Shown here: positions 22,859 to 30,864 of the stretch, in pieces
Numbering within the stretch: the first letter of the stretch is position 1
Layout of the letters: each line of letters begins with the position of its first letter
Source of the DNA: Solirubrobacterales bacterium
GTDB lineage: Bacteria > Actinomycetota > Thermoleophilia > Solirubrobacterales > Solirubrobacteraceae
Assembly: GCA_019239445.1 (NCBI GenBank)
Contig: JAFAZV010000068.1
Location: 1-32,522 of the forward strand
Direction: 5' to 3'
Length of the DNA stretch: 32,522 bases
The notes under the pieces: model-generated
Databases searched by the model: none
What the model saw: the letters and a program-made list of their open reading frames with translations, nothing else
What the model was told of the DNA's origin: nothing
Program-made: the position numbers and the translations under genes

Positions 22859-23329
22859 TCAGAACGGGATATCGTCGTCGGCCGCTCCGGCTGCCACGGG
22901 AGCGCTCTCGAAGTCGCCGGTGTCAATCGGAACATCGCTCTCCGCGGCACGAACGCTGCTGGAGAAACCGTTTCCATTGCCGGCGTCATCGCGCCCGCCG
23001 AGAAACTGCACGGAATCAGCGATGATATCGACTGCCTGACGCTTCTGCCCATCGGTCTGAGTCCACTCGCGCCAGCGCAGGCGCCCGTCAACCGCAATCG
23101 GCCGGCCCTTCTTCAAGTAGCGCGCGCAGTTCTCACCCTGCTGGCCCCAGACGGTGACGTCGAAGTAGTTCGGCTGGTTCTCCCACTGCCCAGTCTCGCT
23201 GTTCTTGCGGCGGCCGTTGCAAGCGACGCGGAGCGTGCAGACCTGCGTGCCGCTCGCAGGCACAGAGCCCAGCTCGGGGTCTCTCGTCAAGTTCCCGGTG
23301 ATGATCACCCGGTTGATATTTCCAGCCAT
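22859..23329 (-). CDS. ssb: Single-stranded DNA-binding protein
   Basis: A 156-residue OB-fold protein that coats ssDNA as a tetramer. The OB domain covers about 1-112: NINRVIITGNLTRDPELGSVPASGTQVCTLRVA, a WENQPNYFDVTVWGQQGENCARYLKKGRPIAVDGRLRWREW block and VDIIADSVQFL. A Gly/Asn/Ser-rich linker then leads to the acidic tip DDDIPF, which recruits partner proteins. ATG 23329 has AAAGGAG 9 nt upstream; the longer open frame upstream has no homology. It lies 221 nt from rpsF, an unusually large gap that holds a hairpin. Confidence 0.96.
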   Translation of the reverse strand: MAGNINRVIITGNLTRDPELGSVPASGTQVCTLRVACNGRRKNSETGQWENQPNYFDVTVWGQQGENCARYLKKGRPIAVDGRLRWREWTQTDGQKRQAVDIIADSVQFLGGRDDAGNGNGFSSSVRAAESDVPIDTGDFESAPVAAGAADDDIPF

Positions 23330-23403
23330 TGCTGAGGCTCCTTTCCAGCCTGCGTTTGAAAGCTTGGCGGCGAGTCTAGGCGCGGTGGAGGCGGCAACTC
23401 CCG

Positions 23404-23439
23404 GGCTCCGCGGAAAATGGACGGAAACGTTGCGGAGCC
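23404..23439 (-). promoter_or_regulatory. Hairpin in the rpsF-ssb gap
   Basis: GGCTCCGC (23404-23411) and GCGGAGCC (23432-23439) form a perfect 8-bp stem with a 20-nt loop, about 75 nt before the ssb start. No T tract follows on the minus strand. It may attenuate or process the operon message between rpsF and ssb; no known leader class is recognised. Confidence 0.4.
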
Positions 23440-23550
23440 GAAACAGTCGCGCCACCAGGCGTCGCGAAGGCGTAACAAAGCTTGGGCAACTCCCAACTCC
23501 GGTGCCGCCAGACGCGACGCCGGGAGCATCAACGCAATTAGGCCAGATGC

Positions 23551-23928
23551 CTAACTCTCGCCGCCGCCGGTCGCTGCCGCCGCTACCGCCGCCACGACAG
23601 GCGGAGGATTCTCCGGCGCCGGTGGCGTACCCGGGATGACCTTGATGATCCGGAAGCGCAGGACGCTGTCGGCGATGCCGAGGCTGTGCGACAGGGATTC
23701 GAGCAGAGCGGGCGGCCCTGTGAACTGCAGAAGGTGATACTCCGCCTCGGACTGGTGCTCGATCCGATATGTGAGCGGACGCCTGCCCCAGCTCTGGTTG
23801 CGCTCAATCGAGCCGCCGGCCGATCCGATCGCGCTCTCCACGTCGGCGAGGATCTTCGTGCGCTCCTCCTCCGGCGCGCTCATCGAAAGCAGGAGCGTCA
23901 GGTCGTAGATCGGAGTCTGAGTAGCCAT
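23551..23928 (-). CDS. rpsF: 30S ribosomal protein bS6
   Basis: A 125-residue bS6. The ferredoxin-like core reads YDLTLLLSMSAPEEERTKILADVESAI, the conserved WGRRPLTYRIEHQSEAEYHLLQF block and a VLRFRIIKVI end. A Pro/Ala-rich tail (about 103-125) is extra. ATG 23928 is chosen because the fold begins directly after it; the ribosome site is weak. First gene of the ribosomal and replication operon, divergent from the YdeI-family gene with 72 nt between the starts, where its promoter must lie at least in part. Confidence 0.95.
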   Translation of the reverse strand: MATQTPIYDLTLLLSMSAPEEERTKILADVESAIGSAGGSIERNQSWGRRPLTYRIEHQSEAEYHLLQFTGPPALLESLSHSLGIADSVLRFRIIKVIPGTPPAPENPPPVVAAVAAAATGGGES

Positions 23929-24000
23929 GCGCAAGTCGCCCCTCGGGCGGCGGCCGACTATAGCAACGCCCCCATCGCGTCCCTCGGACACAATCGGGTC

Positions 24001-24594
24001 GTGCCCGACGAAGTCACCGAAACCAAAGCCGGGCTCCCGGTGCTCGAGCTCGCGGACCAGCAAGCGTGGGAGCGCTGGCTGGAAGCGAACCACGGATCAT
24101 CGGCCGGCGTCTGGCTCAAGATCGCCAAGAAGCGCGCGACCGAGCAGACGGTGAGCTATCCGGAGGCCGTCGAGGCAGCGCTCTGCTATGGGTGGATCGA
24201 CGGCCAGAAAGCCTCCTATGACGAGCGCTACTCGCTGCAGCGATTCACCCGTCGAGGCCGGCGCAGCAAGTGGTCGCAGATCAACCGCGAGAAGGCCGAG
24301 CGGCTGATCGACGCAGGACGGATGCAAGCGTCCGGCCTCGCAGAGGTGCGGCGAGCCCAGCTGGACGGTCGCTGGGATGCCGCCTACCCCGCCCAGAGTC
24401 GAGCCACTGTGCCCGATGACTTTCAGCAGGCGCTCGATGCCAATCCGGACGCGAAGGCGTTCTTCGAAACTCTCACCGGCTCCAACCGCTACGCGTTCCT
24501 GTTCCGCCTGCACAACGTCACGCGAGCGGACACGCGAGTTAAACGGATCGCCAGCTACATCGAGCGGCTGAACGCCGGCAAGACGCTCCTTTAG
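24001..24594 (+). CDS. YdeI/OmpD-associated family protein
   Basis: A 197-residue protein of the YdeI/OmdA type. Visible blocks are AWERWLEANHGSSAGVWLKIAKK, SYPEAVEAALCYGWIDGQKASYDERYSLQRFTRRGRRSKWSQINREKAERLIDAGRM, the DFQQALDANPDAKAFFETLTGSNRYAFLFRL segment (the OmdA-like C-terminal domain) and RIASYIERLNAGKTLL. The molecular role is unknown; Bacillus YdeI has been tied to antimicrobial peptide tolerance. The first codon is GTG 24001, as homology starts there and upstream codons are antisense to rpsF. It converges on otsA. Confidence 0.88.
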   Translation: MPDEVTETKAGLPVLELADQQAWERWLEANHGSSAGVWLKIAKKRATEQTVSYPEAVEAALCYGWIDGQKASYDERYSLQRFTRRGRRSKWSQINREKAERLIDAGRMQASGLAEVRRAQLDGRWDAAYPAQSRATVPDDFQQALDANPDAKAFFETLTGSNRYAFLFRLHNVTRADTRVKRIASYIERLNAGKTLL

Positions 24595-24643
24595 AGGCCG
24601 GACGAGCACCAAATCGCATGCATCCGGCGCGCGATGTTGCCCC

Positions 24644-24660
24644 CTGTCGCGCACCGACAG
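24644..24660. terminator. Small hairpin between the YdeI-family gene and otsA
   Basis: CTGTCG (24644-24649) and CGACAG (24655-24660) form a 6-bp stem with a 5-nt loop in the 82-nt gap between convergent genes. There is no T tract, so termination is a guess from position. Confidence 0.35.
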
Positions 24661-24676
24661 CGCGGGACGCCCTTAC

Positions 24677-26140
24677 CTACCGCAGCTGGCGGGTGGCCTC
24701 CTTGCGGCGGATGTCCTCGAGCTGCTCGTCGATCCAGTCACCGGGGTCGCGTGCCGTGACGATCGACTTCAGCCCCTCGTGGCGGCGCTCGCGCTCGGCA
24801 CGCGGCATCGTCAGAGCGGCATGGATCGAGTCGGCAAGCTCCTGGATGTCGAACGGGTTGACCGACAGCGCGTACTCGCCGAGCTCCTCGTGAGCACCGG
24901 TGTTCTCGGACAGGATCGAGACGCCGGCGTGCTCGTTGACCATCGGTCCTTCCTTGGCGACGAGGTTCATCCCGTCGAACATCGCGTTGACGATCAGGAC
25001 GTCGTAGTGCTTGTAGGCGGCCACCGCCTCCTCGAGGTCGTCGCGCAGCTTGAGCTGGATAGGCATCCAGTCCGGCGAGCCGTGTCGATGGTTCACGACT
25101 GCCACCACCGCCTCGATCCGCTCGAGGTACTCGGCGTACTCCGGCACGTCGGTCCGAGAGGGCATCAGCTGGGCGATGAATGTGATGCGCTCCCGGAACT
25201 CCGGATGCTGCTCGAGGAACACGTCGAAGGCGCTGAACCCGCGCAGCACGTTCTTTGACAGGTCGGCGCGATCGACGCGGAGGATCAGGTGATCGCGCCG
25301 GTGACGAAGCAATTCGGCCTCGAAGTTCCGGGTCGCTTCGCGCCGGCCGACGGCCTGGACGGCCTCGGAGTCAATCGGCAAGGGGTAGTTGCGCACCCAG
25401 ACGTCGCGGTCGCCGCAGTGCACCACGCCGGCCTCGTGGTCGACCTCCATGCCCATCAAGTCATCACAGCACTGGAGGAAGCTCCGCCGGTAGGACCGGG
25501 TGTGAAACCCGATGATGTCGTTAGCGAGGATTCCGTGGTAGATGTCCTCCCGGATCATCGAAGGCAGCACGCGCCACGAGTCAGACTGACTCCATGGGAT
25601 GTGCACGAAGTGGTGCAGGAAGACGTCAGGCCGCGCGCGCCGGATCAAGCCGGGGAGCGTGTAGAGGTGGTAGTCATGGACCATCACCACCGGGTGTTCG
25701 ATGTCCTCGATTTCCTCGAGCACCGCACGGGCCAGGTCCTCGTTGACCGCGTTGTAGCCGAACTCGAACGCCTCGGTCTCGTTGCGACGAATGTCCGGCG
25801 CGTTGGACAGGTCCCACAAGTAGTGCTGGATGAACCACAGCATCGGGTTGGCGATGATGTTGTAGAAGCGGTCGTAGGCCTCCTCGTCGGACGCGACCAG
25901 CTTCACGCGGTACTCGCGACCCTCCGGCGAGCGCACCGGGAACGACTGGCCGTCGGCGCGCTCCGCCATCGCCACGTCCTCATCGGTCATCGCCGAGGCG
26001 ATCCAGGTGACGTCGCGATACGAGGCGAGGCCGGTGAGCGCGGTTACCAATCCTCCCGTGCCGCGACGGACCTCACCTCCCGGCTGGAACGTGACGGGTC
26101 CGCGGTTGGAGACGAGGACGAGTGGCGATTTCGAGTTCAT
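24677..26140 (-). CDS. otsA: Trehalose-6-phosphate synthase (GT20, OtsA-type)
   Basis: A retaining glycosyltransferase that would join UDP- or ADP-glucose to glucose-6-phosphate. The 487-residue product shows VSNRGPV (R13), GTGGLVTAL, YNIIANPMLWFIQHYLW, VHDYHLYTLP (D156), FVHIPW (H180), a donor-site R288 and K296 in LRVDRADLSKNVLRG, and FDGMNLVAKEG with SENTGAHEELGEYALSVNP. In classical OtsA the donor motif reads DYSKG; here Leu and Asn replace Tyr and Gly, so a related acceptor (for example a glycerol or glycerate phosphate) cannot be excluded. No OtsB phosphatase domain is fused or adjacent. It follows treT by 78 nt on the same strand. The start is ATG 26140. Confidence 0.85.
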   Translation of the reverse strand: MNSKSPLVLVSNRGPVTFQPGGEVRRGTGGLVTALTGLASYRDVTWIASAMTDEDVAMAERADGQSFPVRSPEGREYRVKLVASDEEAYDRFYNIIANPMLWFIQHYLWDLSNAPDIRRNETEAFEFGYNAVNEDLARAVLEEIEDIEHPVVMVHDYHLYTLPGLIRRARPDVFLHHFVHIPWSQSDSWRVLPSMIREDIYHGILANDIIGFHTRSYRRSFLQCCDDLMGMEVDHEAGVVHCGDRDVWVRNYPLPIDSEAVQAVGRREATRNFEAELLRHRRDHLILRVDRADLSKNVLRGFSAFDVFLEQHPEFRERITFIAQLMPSRTDVPEYAEYLERIEAVVAVVNHRHGSPDWMPIQLKLRDDLEEAVAAYKHYDVLIVNAMFDGMNLVAKEGPMVNEHAGVSILSENTGAHEELGEYALSVNPFDIQELADSIHAALTMPRAERERRHEGLKSIVTARDPGDWIDEQLEDIRRKEATRQLR

Positions 26141-26218
26141 AGGTTGGAGCCTCGCAACGTCGGTCTTCCGGTATGGCTGACATCTCGCGCTTCGATCACA
26201 TGTTCACGTCCTGAACCG

Positions 26219-27451
26219 TCACATACCGATTGTTTCGAACAGCGCGAGCCAATCGCGCAGCAGCCGCGGGGTCAGGAATTTCCGGCGTGCGGTGTCCTTG
26301 CCGGCTAGCCCGAGGCGCTTGCCGAGGCCGGGATCGGACAGGATCTCGAGGCACCGCTGCGCGCATTCCTCGACGCTTCCGACGAGAAAGCCCGAGACGC
26401 CATTGGTGATCTGGAGTGGAATCCCGCCCACATCACCGCCTATGAACGGCCGGGCCTTCCAGATCGCCTCGGTGACGGTCAAACCGAAACCTTCCCGAGT
26501 CGACTTTTGAAGCACGATGTCGCAGTGCGACTGAAACGCGTTGACTTCGATCGCGCCCACGTTGTTCAGGTTGTTGAGGATGTGGATGTCGGGATCGCCG
26601 TCGGCGTGGGCGACGGTGGCGTTGAAGAAATCCCATCCTTCGGGATCGTCGGTGGCCATCGATCCCACGAGCGCCAGCTGCACGTCCGGCATCTCCTGCT
26701 TGACCATGCGGTAGGCGTCGATCACCCCAAGCGGATCCTTCCACGGATCGAAGCGCGAGATCTGGCACAGCAACGGGCGGTCGACGTCGATCCCGAACTG
26801 ATCGCAGATGTAGACGGCGTCCTCGGGCGAGAAGGCCATGTTCTTCGGCGCCAGCGGGTCGATCGCCGGCGCGACGATGTGCGCCCGCCCGTCCAGCCCA
26901 TTGGGGACGTACGCGGGCATGTGGTAGACCGAGGTCGAGTAGTGCTCGAGGTAGGGGAGCAACCGCGCGAGCGTGGCCTCGTTCGGGGTTGAGAGGTCGA
27001 TGTGGCAGCGCCAGACCCAGTTGCGCGACTTCTCGGGAACGATCGAGGCGATCGCCGCCGGCTGCGGGTCGTGGACGATGCAGAGGTCCCAGTCGCCGCC
27101 GAGCTGCTCGGCGTTGATCTCGTTGTACCGGCGCCAGGTCTCCCACTCCTCTTCGGTGAGGTCCTGAGGGTTGCCCTGCAGAGCGTTGTGCATCACCTTG
27201 GTGGCGTTGAAGAACTCCTCGCGACCGTAGATCACTTGCCATTCGCAGTCGAGCCCGACGTCGACCATCAGCGGGACGAGCGTGTAGAGAATCTCGGCCA
27301 CGCCGCCGCCGAAGGCGGTGGCCGAGACATGGACGATGCGCTTGCCCGCCAGTGCAGCCGCCCGCTCTCGGATCTCCTCGACGAGCGTGCGGCCGACGAT
27401 GCTCTGATAGTCCGAGATGTGCTTGTGCGGAACTGTGACGGTCTGGAGCAT
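26219..27451 (-). CDS. treT: Trehalose glycosyltransferring synthase TreT (GT4)
   Basis: TreT makes trehalose directly from a nucleoside-diphosphate-glucose and glucose, reversibly. The 410-residue product begins YQSIVGRTLVEEIRERAAALAGKRIVHVSATAFGGGVAEILYTLVPLM, then WQVIYGREEFFNATKVMHNALQG, close to archaeal TreT as I remember it. The GT4 donor-site motif EGFGLTVTEA is present, as are ICDQFGIDVDRPLLCQISRFDPWKDP and GGDVGGIP. ATG 27451 is preferred because homology starts soon after it; an in-frame GTG lies at 27487. The gene sits between the IMPase-like gene and otsA on one strand, so all three are probably co-transcribed. Confidence 0.9.
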   Translation of the reverse strand: MLQTVTVPHKHISDYQSIVGRTLVEEIRERAAALAGKRIVHVSATAFGGGVAEILYTLVPLMVDVGLDCEWQVIYGREEFFNATKVMHNALQGNPQDLTEEEWETWRRYNEINAEQLGGDWDLCIVHDPQPAAIASIVPEKSRNWVWRCHIDLSTPNEATLARLLPYLEHYSTSVYHMPAYVPNGLDGRAHIVAPAIDPLAPKNMAFSPEDAVYICDQFGIDVDRPLLCQISRFDPWKDPLGVIDAYRMVKQEMPDVQLALVGSMATDDPEGWDFFNATVAHADGDPDIHILNNLNNVGAIEVNAFQSHCDIVLQKSTREGFGLTVTEAIWKARPFIGGDVGGIPLQITNGVSGFLVGSVEECAQRCLEILSDPGLGKRLGLAGKDTARRKFLTPRLLRDWLALFETIGM

Positions 27452-27496
27452 CGAGCGCACCCGCGCCAAATGGCGGCGCGGCGGCACGATAGCGAC

Positions 27497-28486
27497 TCAC
27501 GAACGCATCGCTCGTAGCCGCGACACTCCATCGTCCACGGCCCGAACCAGGTGGGCGTGCAGTTCGCGGTTGGCGGCCGAAATCGACGACATCTGAAACT
27601 CGTGGCCGGAGCCGAGCAGGCGATGGCGATCGAGCGGCGTGCCCCAGCCGTCGGTGACGATTCCGCCCGCCTCGAGCAGGCACAGCCACGGCGCGGCGAG
27701 GTCATACGGCGAGTTGTTGAGGACCTGGCCGCCGCCCACCTTCAAGAACTCAGCCTGCATCCCCGGAACCTCGTCGACGAGGCGCGAGCCGACCTCGATC
27801 ACCGCGTCGAGCTGGCCGGTGACGACACGAGTCATCGAAAACGCTTGCGACCCGAGCTCAAACGTCCCGCCACCGACCGACGAGACGTCGATCAGGTCGC
27901 CCAGCACCTCTACCGTCGCGCGGGCGGGACGCCCCCGGAAGCCGTACGCCCAGAACATCGCCCCTACATCACGGTTCGGGCTGAGCGCGATCGCTCGGCT
28001 CGAGCGCACGCCAGCGCCGCGGCGAGCCAGATACCAGTCGCCCGCCTTGATCTCGACTACACAACCGATCTCGACGTCGGCCATAGTCGGCTCGCCACCG
28101 AGGAGCGGCGCCATCGCCACCGCGACGCACGCCGACTCCAGCCCCGCCATCGCAGGACGGGTACCGTCGATTGGGTCGACCACGAGCACGTGCGTAGCCC
28201 CGGGGGACGCCACCAGCCCTCGGTCTTCGGAGTAGAACGCCAGGTGCGGGGCTTCTTGCGCGATGAACTCGGCGAGCGCGCTCTCCGCCACCTCGTCCAC
28301 GGCGAAGGTCACGTCCCCACCGGCGCCGCCGCCCTGTTGGCGCCGGCCGGCGTGCGACCCGAGCTCGGGAAGCACGCGCGCGCGCAGGCGCGTCGCCAGC
28401 TCGAGCACGAGCCGCTCGTCCCGATCGCTGTGCACGTGGGCATTGTGAAGTGAGACCGTCGCTCCATGACGAGAGCCAACGCTCAC
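27497..28486 (-). CDS. Inositol monophosphatase-family phosphatase
   Basis: A Mg-dependent phosphatase of the IMPase/FBPase fold. Metal-site motifs are FAVDEVAE (D64), YSEDRG (E87) and DPIDGTRP (D104, D107). The second signature, usually WD-x-AA-G, reads PYDLAAPWLCLLEAGG. The GTRP and PYDLAAPW variants set it apart from ordinary inositol-1-phosphatases, so the substrate is open. As the first gene of a group with TreT and an OtsA-type synthase but no OtsB, it could dephosphorylate the sugar phosphate made there; this is inference. The start is uncertain: GTG 28486 is the outer limit, GTG 28435 is equally possible, and neither has a ribosome site. Confidence 0.82.
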   Translation of the reverse strand: MSVGSRHGATVSLHNAHVHSDRDERLVLELATRLRARVLPELGSHAGRRQQGGGAGGDVTFAVDEVAESALAEFIAQEAPHLAFYSEDRGLVASPGATHVLVVDPIDGTRPAMAGLESACVAVAMAPLLGGEPTMADVEIGCVVEIKAGDWYLARRGAGVRSSRAIALSPNRDVGAMFWAYGFRGRPARATVEVLGDLIDVSSVGGGTFELGSQAFSMTRVVTGQLDAVIEVGSRLVDEVPGMQAEFLKVGGGQVLNNSPYDLAAPWLCLLEAGGIVTDGWGTPLDRHRLLGSGHEFQMSSISAANRELHAHLVRAVDDGVSRLRAMRS

Positions 28487-28612
28487 GAGGCCAATTTCGA
28501 ATATGACGACGAGGATCCACCGGGCTTCAAGTGCGGCGCGGCGAAGCTGCGAACACCGGCTGGCGAGGAGGAGCGTCTCGATCGCGGCGACGTCGTCCGC
28601 TTCCCTCGGGAC
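28466..28612 (+). pseudogene. Remnant of a cupin-family gene (internal deletion and lost 3' end)
   Basis: The frame from ATG 28466 reads TRANAHEANFEYDDEDPPGF, the usual N-terminus of a group of actinobacterial cupins. It then jumps after about residue 28 straight into LRTPAGEEERLDRGDVVRFP, which in those proteins is the end of the barrel (a 'GE-x-L-x-x-GDVV-x-FP' block). The metal-binding motif 1 between them is missing, and the His-containing GAHQ-type motif 2 after FP is absent. The frame then runs into the antisense of the histidine kinase gene. Recognition rests on memory of the family; it could be a chance resemblance, but both ends match in order. It overlaps the outer start of the phosphatase gene. 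Confidence 0.5.
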
Positions 28613-28614
28613 CG

Positions 28615-30012
28615 TCAGCCGGGTATCTCGAGCGTGAACACCGTCTCGCCCGGTCCCGAGCGCGCCGTCAGCCGCCCCGCCATGCGCTCCGCCAGCTCGC
28701 TCGCGATGGCCAGCCCGAGGCCGCTGCCCTGGGCGTCATCGGCAGTGTAGAACGGCTCGAAGATTCGTTGCATCGCCTCCGCTTCGATGCCGTAACCGTC
28801 GTCGCGCACGGCCATGCGCAGGTGGCCGTTGTGGCGCGCGGCGGTGACGACGATGCGCGTGCCCGGGGGCGTGTGGGTGAGTGCGTTGTCAATCAGGATG
28901 CGCATGATCTGCGCCACGCGGACTGGGTCGCACTGAGCGTCGATCCGCCGGGCCAGACGCAGCTCGAGATGCGCATCGTGCTGCGCCAGCGTCGGCTCGA
29001 ACTCGCCCGACACCGAGCGCGTGAGCTCACCGAGATCGACCTGCTCGGGTCGCAGCTCGAGTGAACCGGCCTCGAGCCTCGACAGGTCGAGCAGGTCGAC
29101 CGACAGCTTGCGCAGGCGCTCGACCTGTTCGCGTACCTGATCGAGGAACCGACGTCGTGTATCGGCGTCGAGCTCCTCATCCTCGAGCAGCTCGACGAAC
29201 CCGCCGAGGGAAAAGATCGGCGTGCGCAGCTCGTGTGAGGCCGTGGCGATGAACTTCTTACGTGTCAGATCGAGCTGCGCCAGCTGCCGCTGCATCTGGT
29301 TGAACGCGGACGCCAGCTGGCCGAGCTCATCGGTCGAGTCAACCGGGATCGGATCCTCGAACTCGCCCGCGGCGACACGCTCGGCGGCCAGCTCGAGGCG
29401 CTTGACCCGGTGCGCCAGCGCGCGAGCCACCAGATACCCGCCGATCAGCGCCAGCACGAGCGCGATCCCGCCTGCAACGAGGATCTCATGGCGGACGATC
29501 GCGACGTTGCGCACCACGTCGGAGACCGGGTCCGAGTAGACGATCACCCGGGCCACGCGACCCTGATAGGAGACGGGATACGCCGCCTCCGCGACGGTTC
29601 CGGACGCCGCCGATTCGGTGCCCGTGCGCGATTTTCCCGACTGCGCGGCGAGCTCCGCTACGGGGAAGCTCAAGGTCTCGGCCGAGTTGGGGTTGCTGGA
29701 ATCGGCCAGCGGCGAGAGCTGGGGCCCCACCGGTGCCAGCGCCACCGACACCGACAGCAGCGTCACGCGCGAGCCCGAGCCGAGCGCGGCATTGTTCACC
29801 AGGTTTCTGATCTCGCGCGACGTGTCGGAGGATCCGACCGTCTCGGCGATCGGCCCAGAATGCTTTTGCGCCGCGGCCGCGAGCTGATCGAGCTTCTCGT
29901 CGACCAGTCGCTGCTGAAGGCCCGGCGCCACGTACAGGTACAACACGCCGATCGCGGCCACCGTGATCGCGGCAAACAGCAGCGCGAGCTTGTTGCTCAG
30001 AGAGATCCGCAT
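28615..30012 (-). CDS. HAMP-domain sensor histidine kinase
   Basis: Membrane sensor kinase of 465 residues. TM1 is at about 7-29 and TM2 at about 177-197, with a 145-residue extracytoplasmic sensor region rich in Ser, Ala and Gly between them. HAMP follows (about 198-250). HisKA has H260 in ATASHELRTPIFSLGG. HATPase_c has the N box around N376 (RILIDNALTHTPPGT), DDGYGIE at 404-410, FEPFYTAD and GSGLGL at 429-434. ATG 30012 is preferred since SLSNKLALLF begins a typical N-terminus; GTG 30045 would overlap the regulator gene by 17 bp. It is paired with the regulator directly upstream. The signal is unknown. Confidence 0.92.
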   Translation of the reverse strand: MRISLSNKLALLFAAITVAAIGVLYLYVAPGLQQRLVDEKLDQLAAAAQKHSGPIAETVGSSDTSREIRNLVNNAALGSGSRVTLLSVSVALAPVGPQLSPLADSSNPNSAETLSFPVAELAAQSGKSRTGTESAASGTVAEAAYPVSYQGRVARVIVYSDPVSDVVRNVAIVRHEILVAGGIALVLALIGGYLVARALAHRVKRLELAAERVAAGEFEDPIPVDSTDELGQLASAFNQMQRQLAQLDLTRKKFIATASHELRTPIFSLGGFVELLEDEELDADTRRRFLDQVREQVERLRKLSVDLLDLSRLEAGSLELRPEQVDLGELTRSVSGEFEPTLAQHDAHLELRLARRIDAQCDPVRVAQIMRILIDNALTHTPPGTRIVVTAARHNGHLRMAVRDDGYGIEAEAMQRIFEPFYTADDAQGSGLGLAIASELAERMAGRLTARSGPGETVFTLEIPG

Positions 30013-30028
30013 GAGACGCCGCTGCCGG

Positions 30029-30742
<714 letters not shown>

Positions 30743-30780
30743 GAGCCTCCTAGTGTGCCAACCGGTGCACTGGTTTCTGC

Positions 30781-30807
30781 GCCAAAGCTTAGACCCCGCA
30801 CTTTGGC
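30781..30807. promoter_or_regulatory. Inverted repeat between the response regulator and the M28-like gene
   Basis: GCCAAAG (30781-30787) and CTTTGGC (30801-30807) are perfect 7-bp arms around a 13-nt centre. It sits 39-65 nt before the regulator start and 58-84 nt before the divergent gene, a suitable place for an operator. Which protein binds is unknown. Confidence 0.35.
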
Positions 30808-30864
30808 CGCTCACGCTCCGGTTCACCGACCATCGAGCCCCGCCCCGTGGCTAACCTGCGAGCG

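Noticed and set aside
26433-27689. Long minus-strand open frame over treT and the phosphatase gene in another frame
   Set aside because: Arg/Ala-rich translation without motifs. The overlapping frames encode clear TreT and IMPase proteins. GC-rich DNA keeps alternative frames open.
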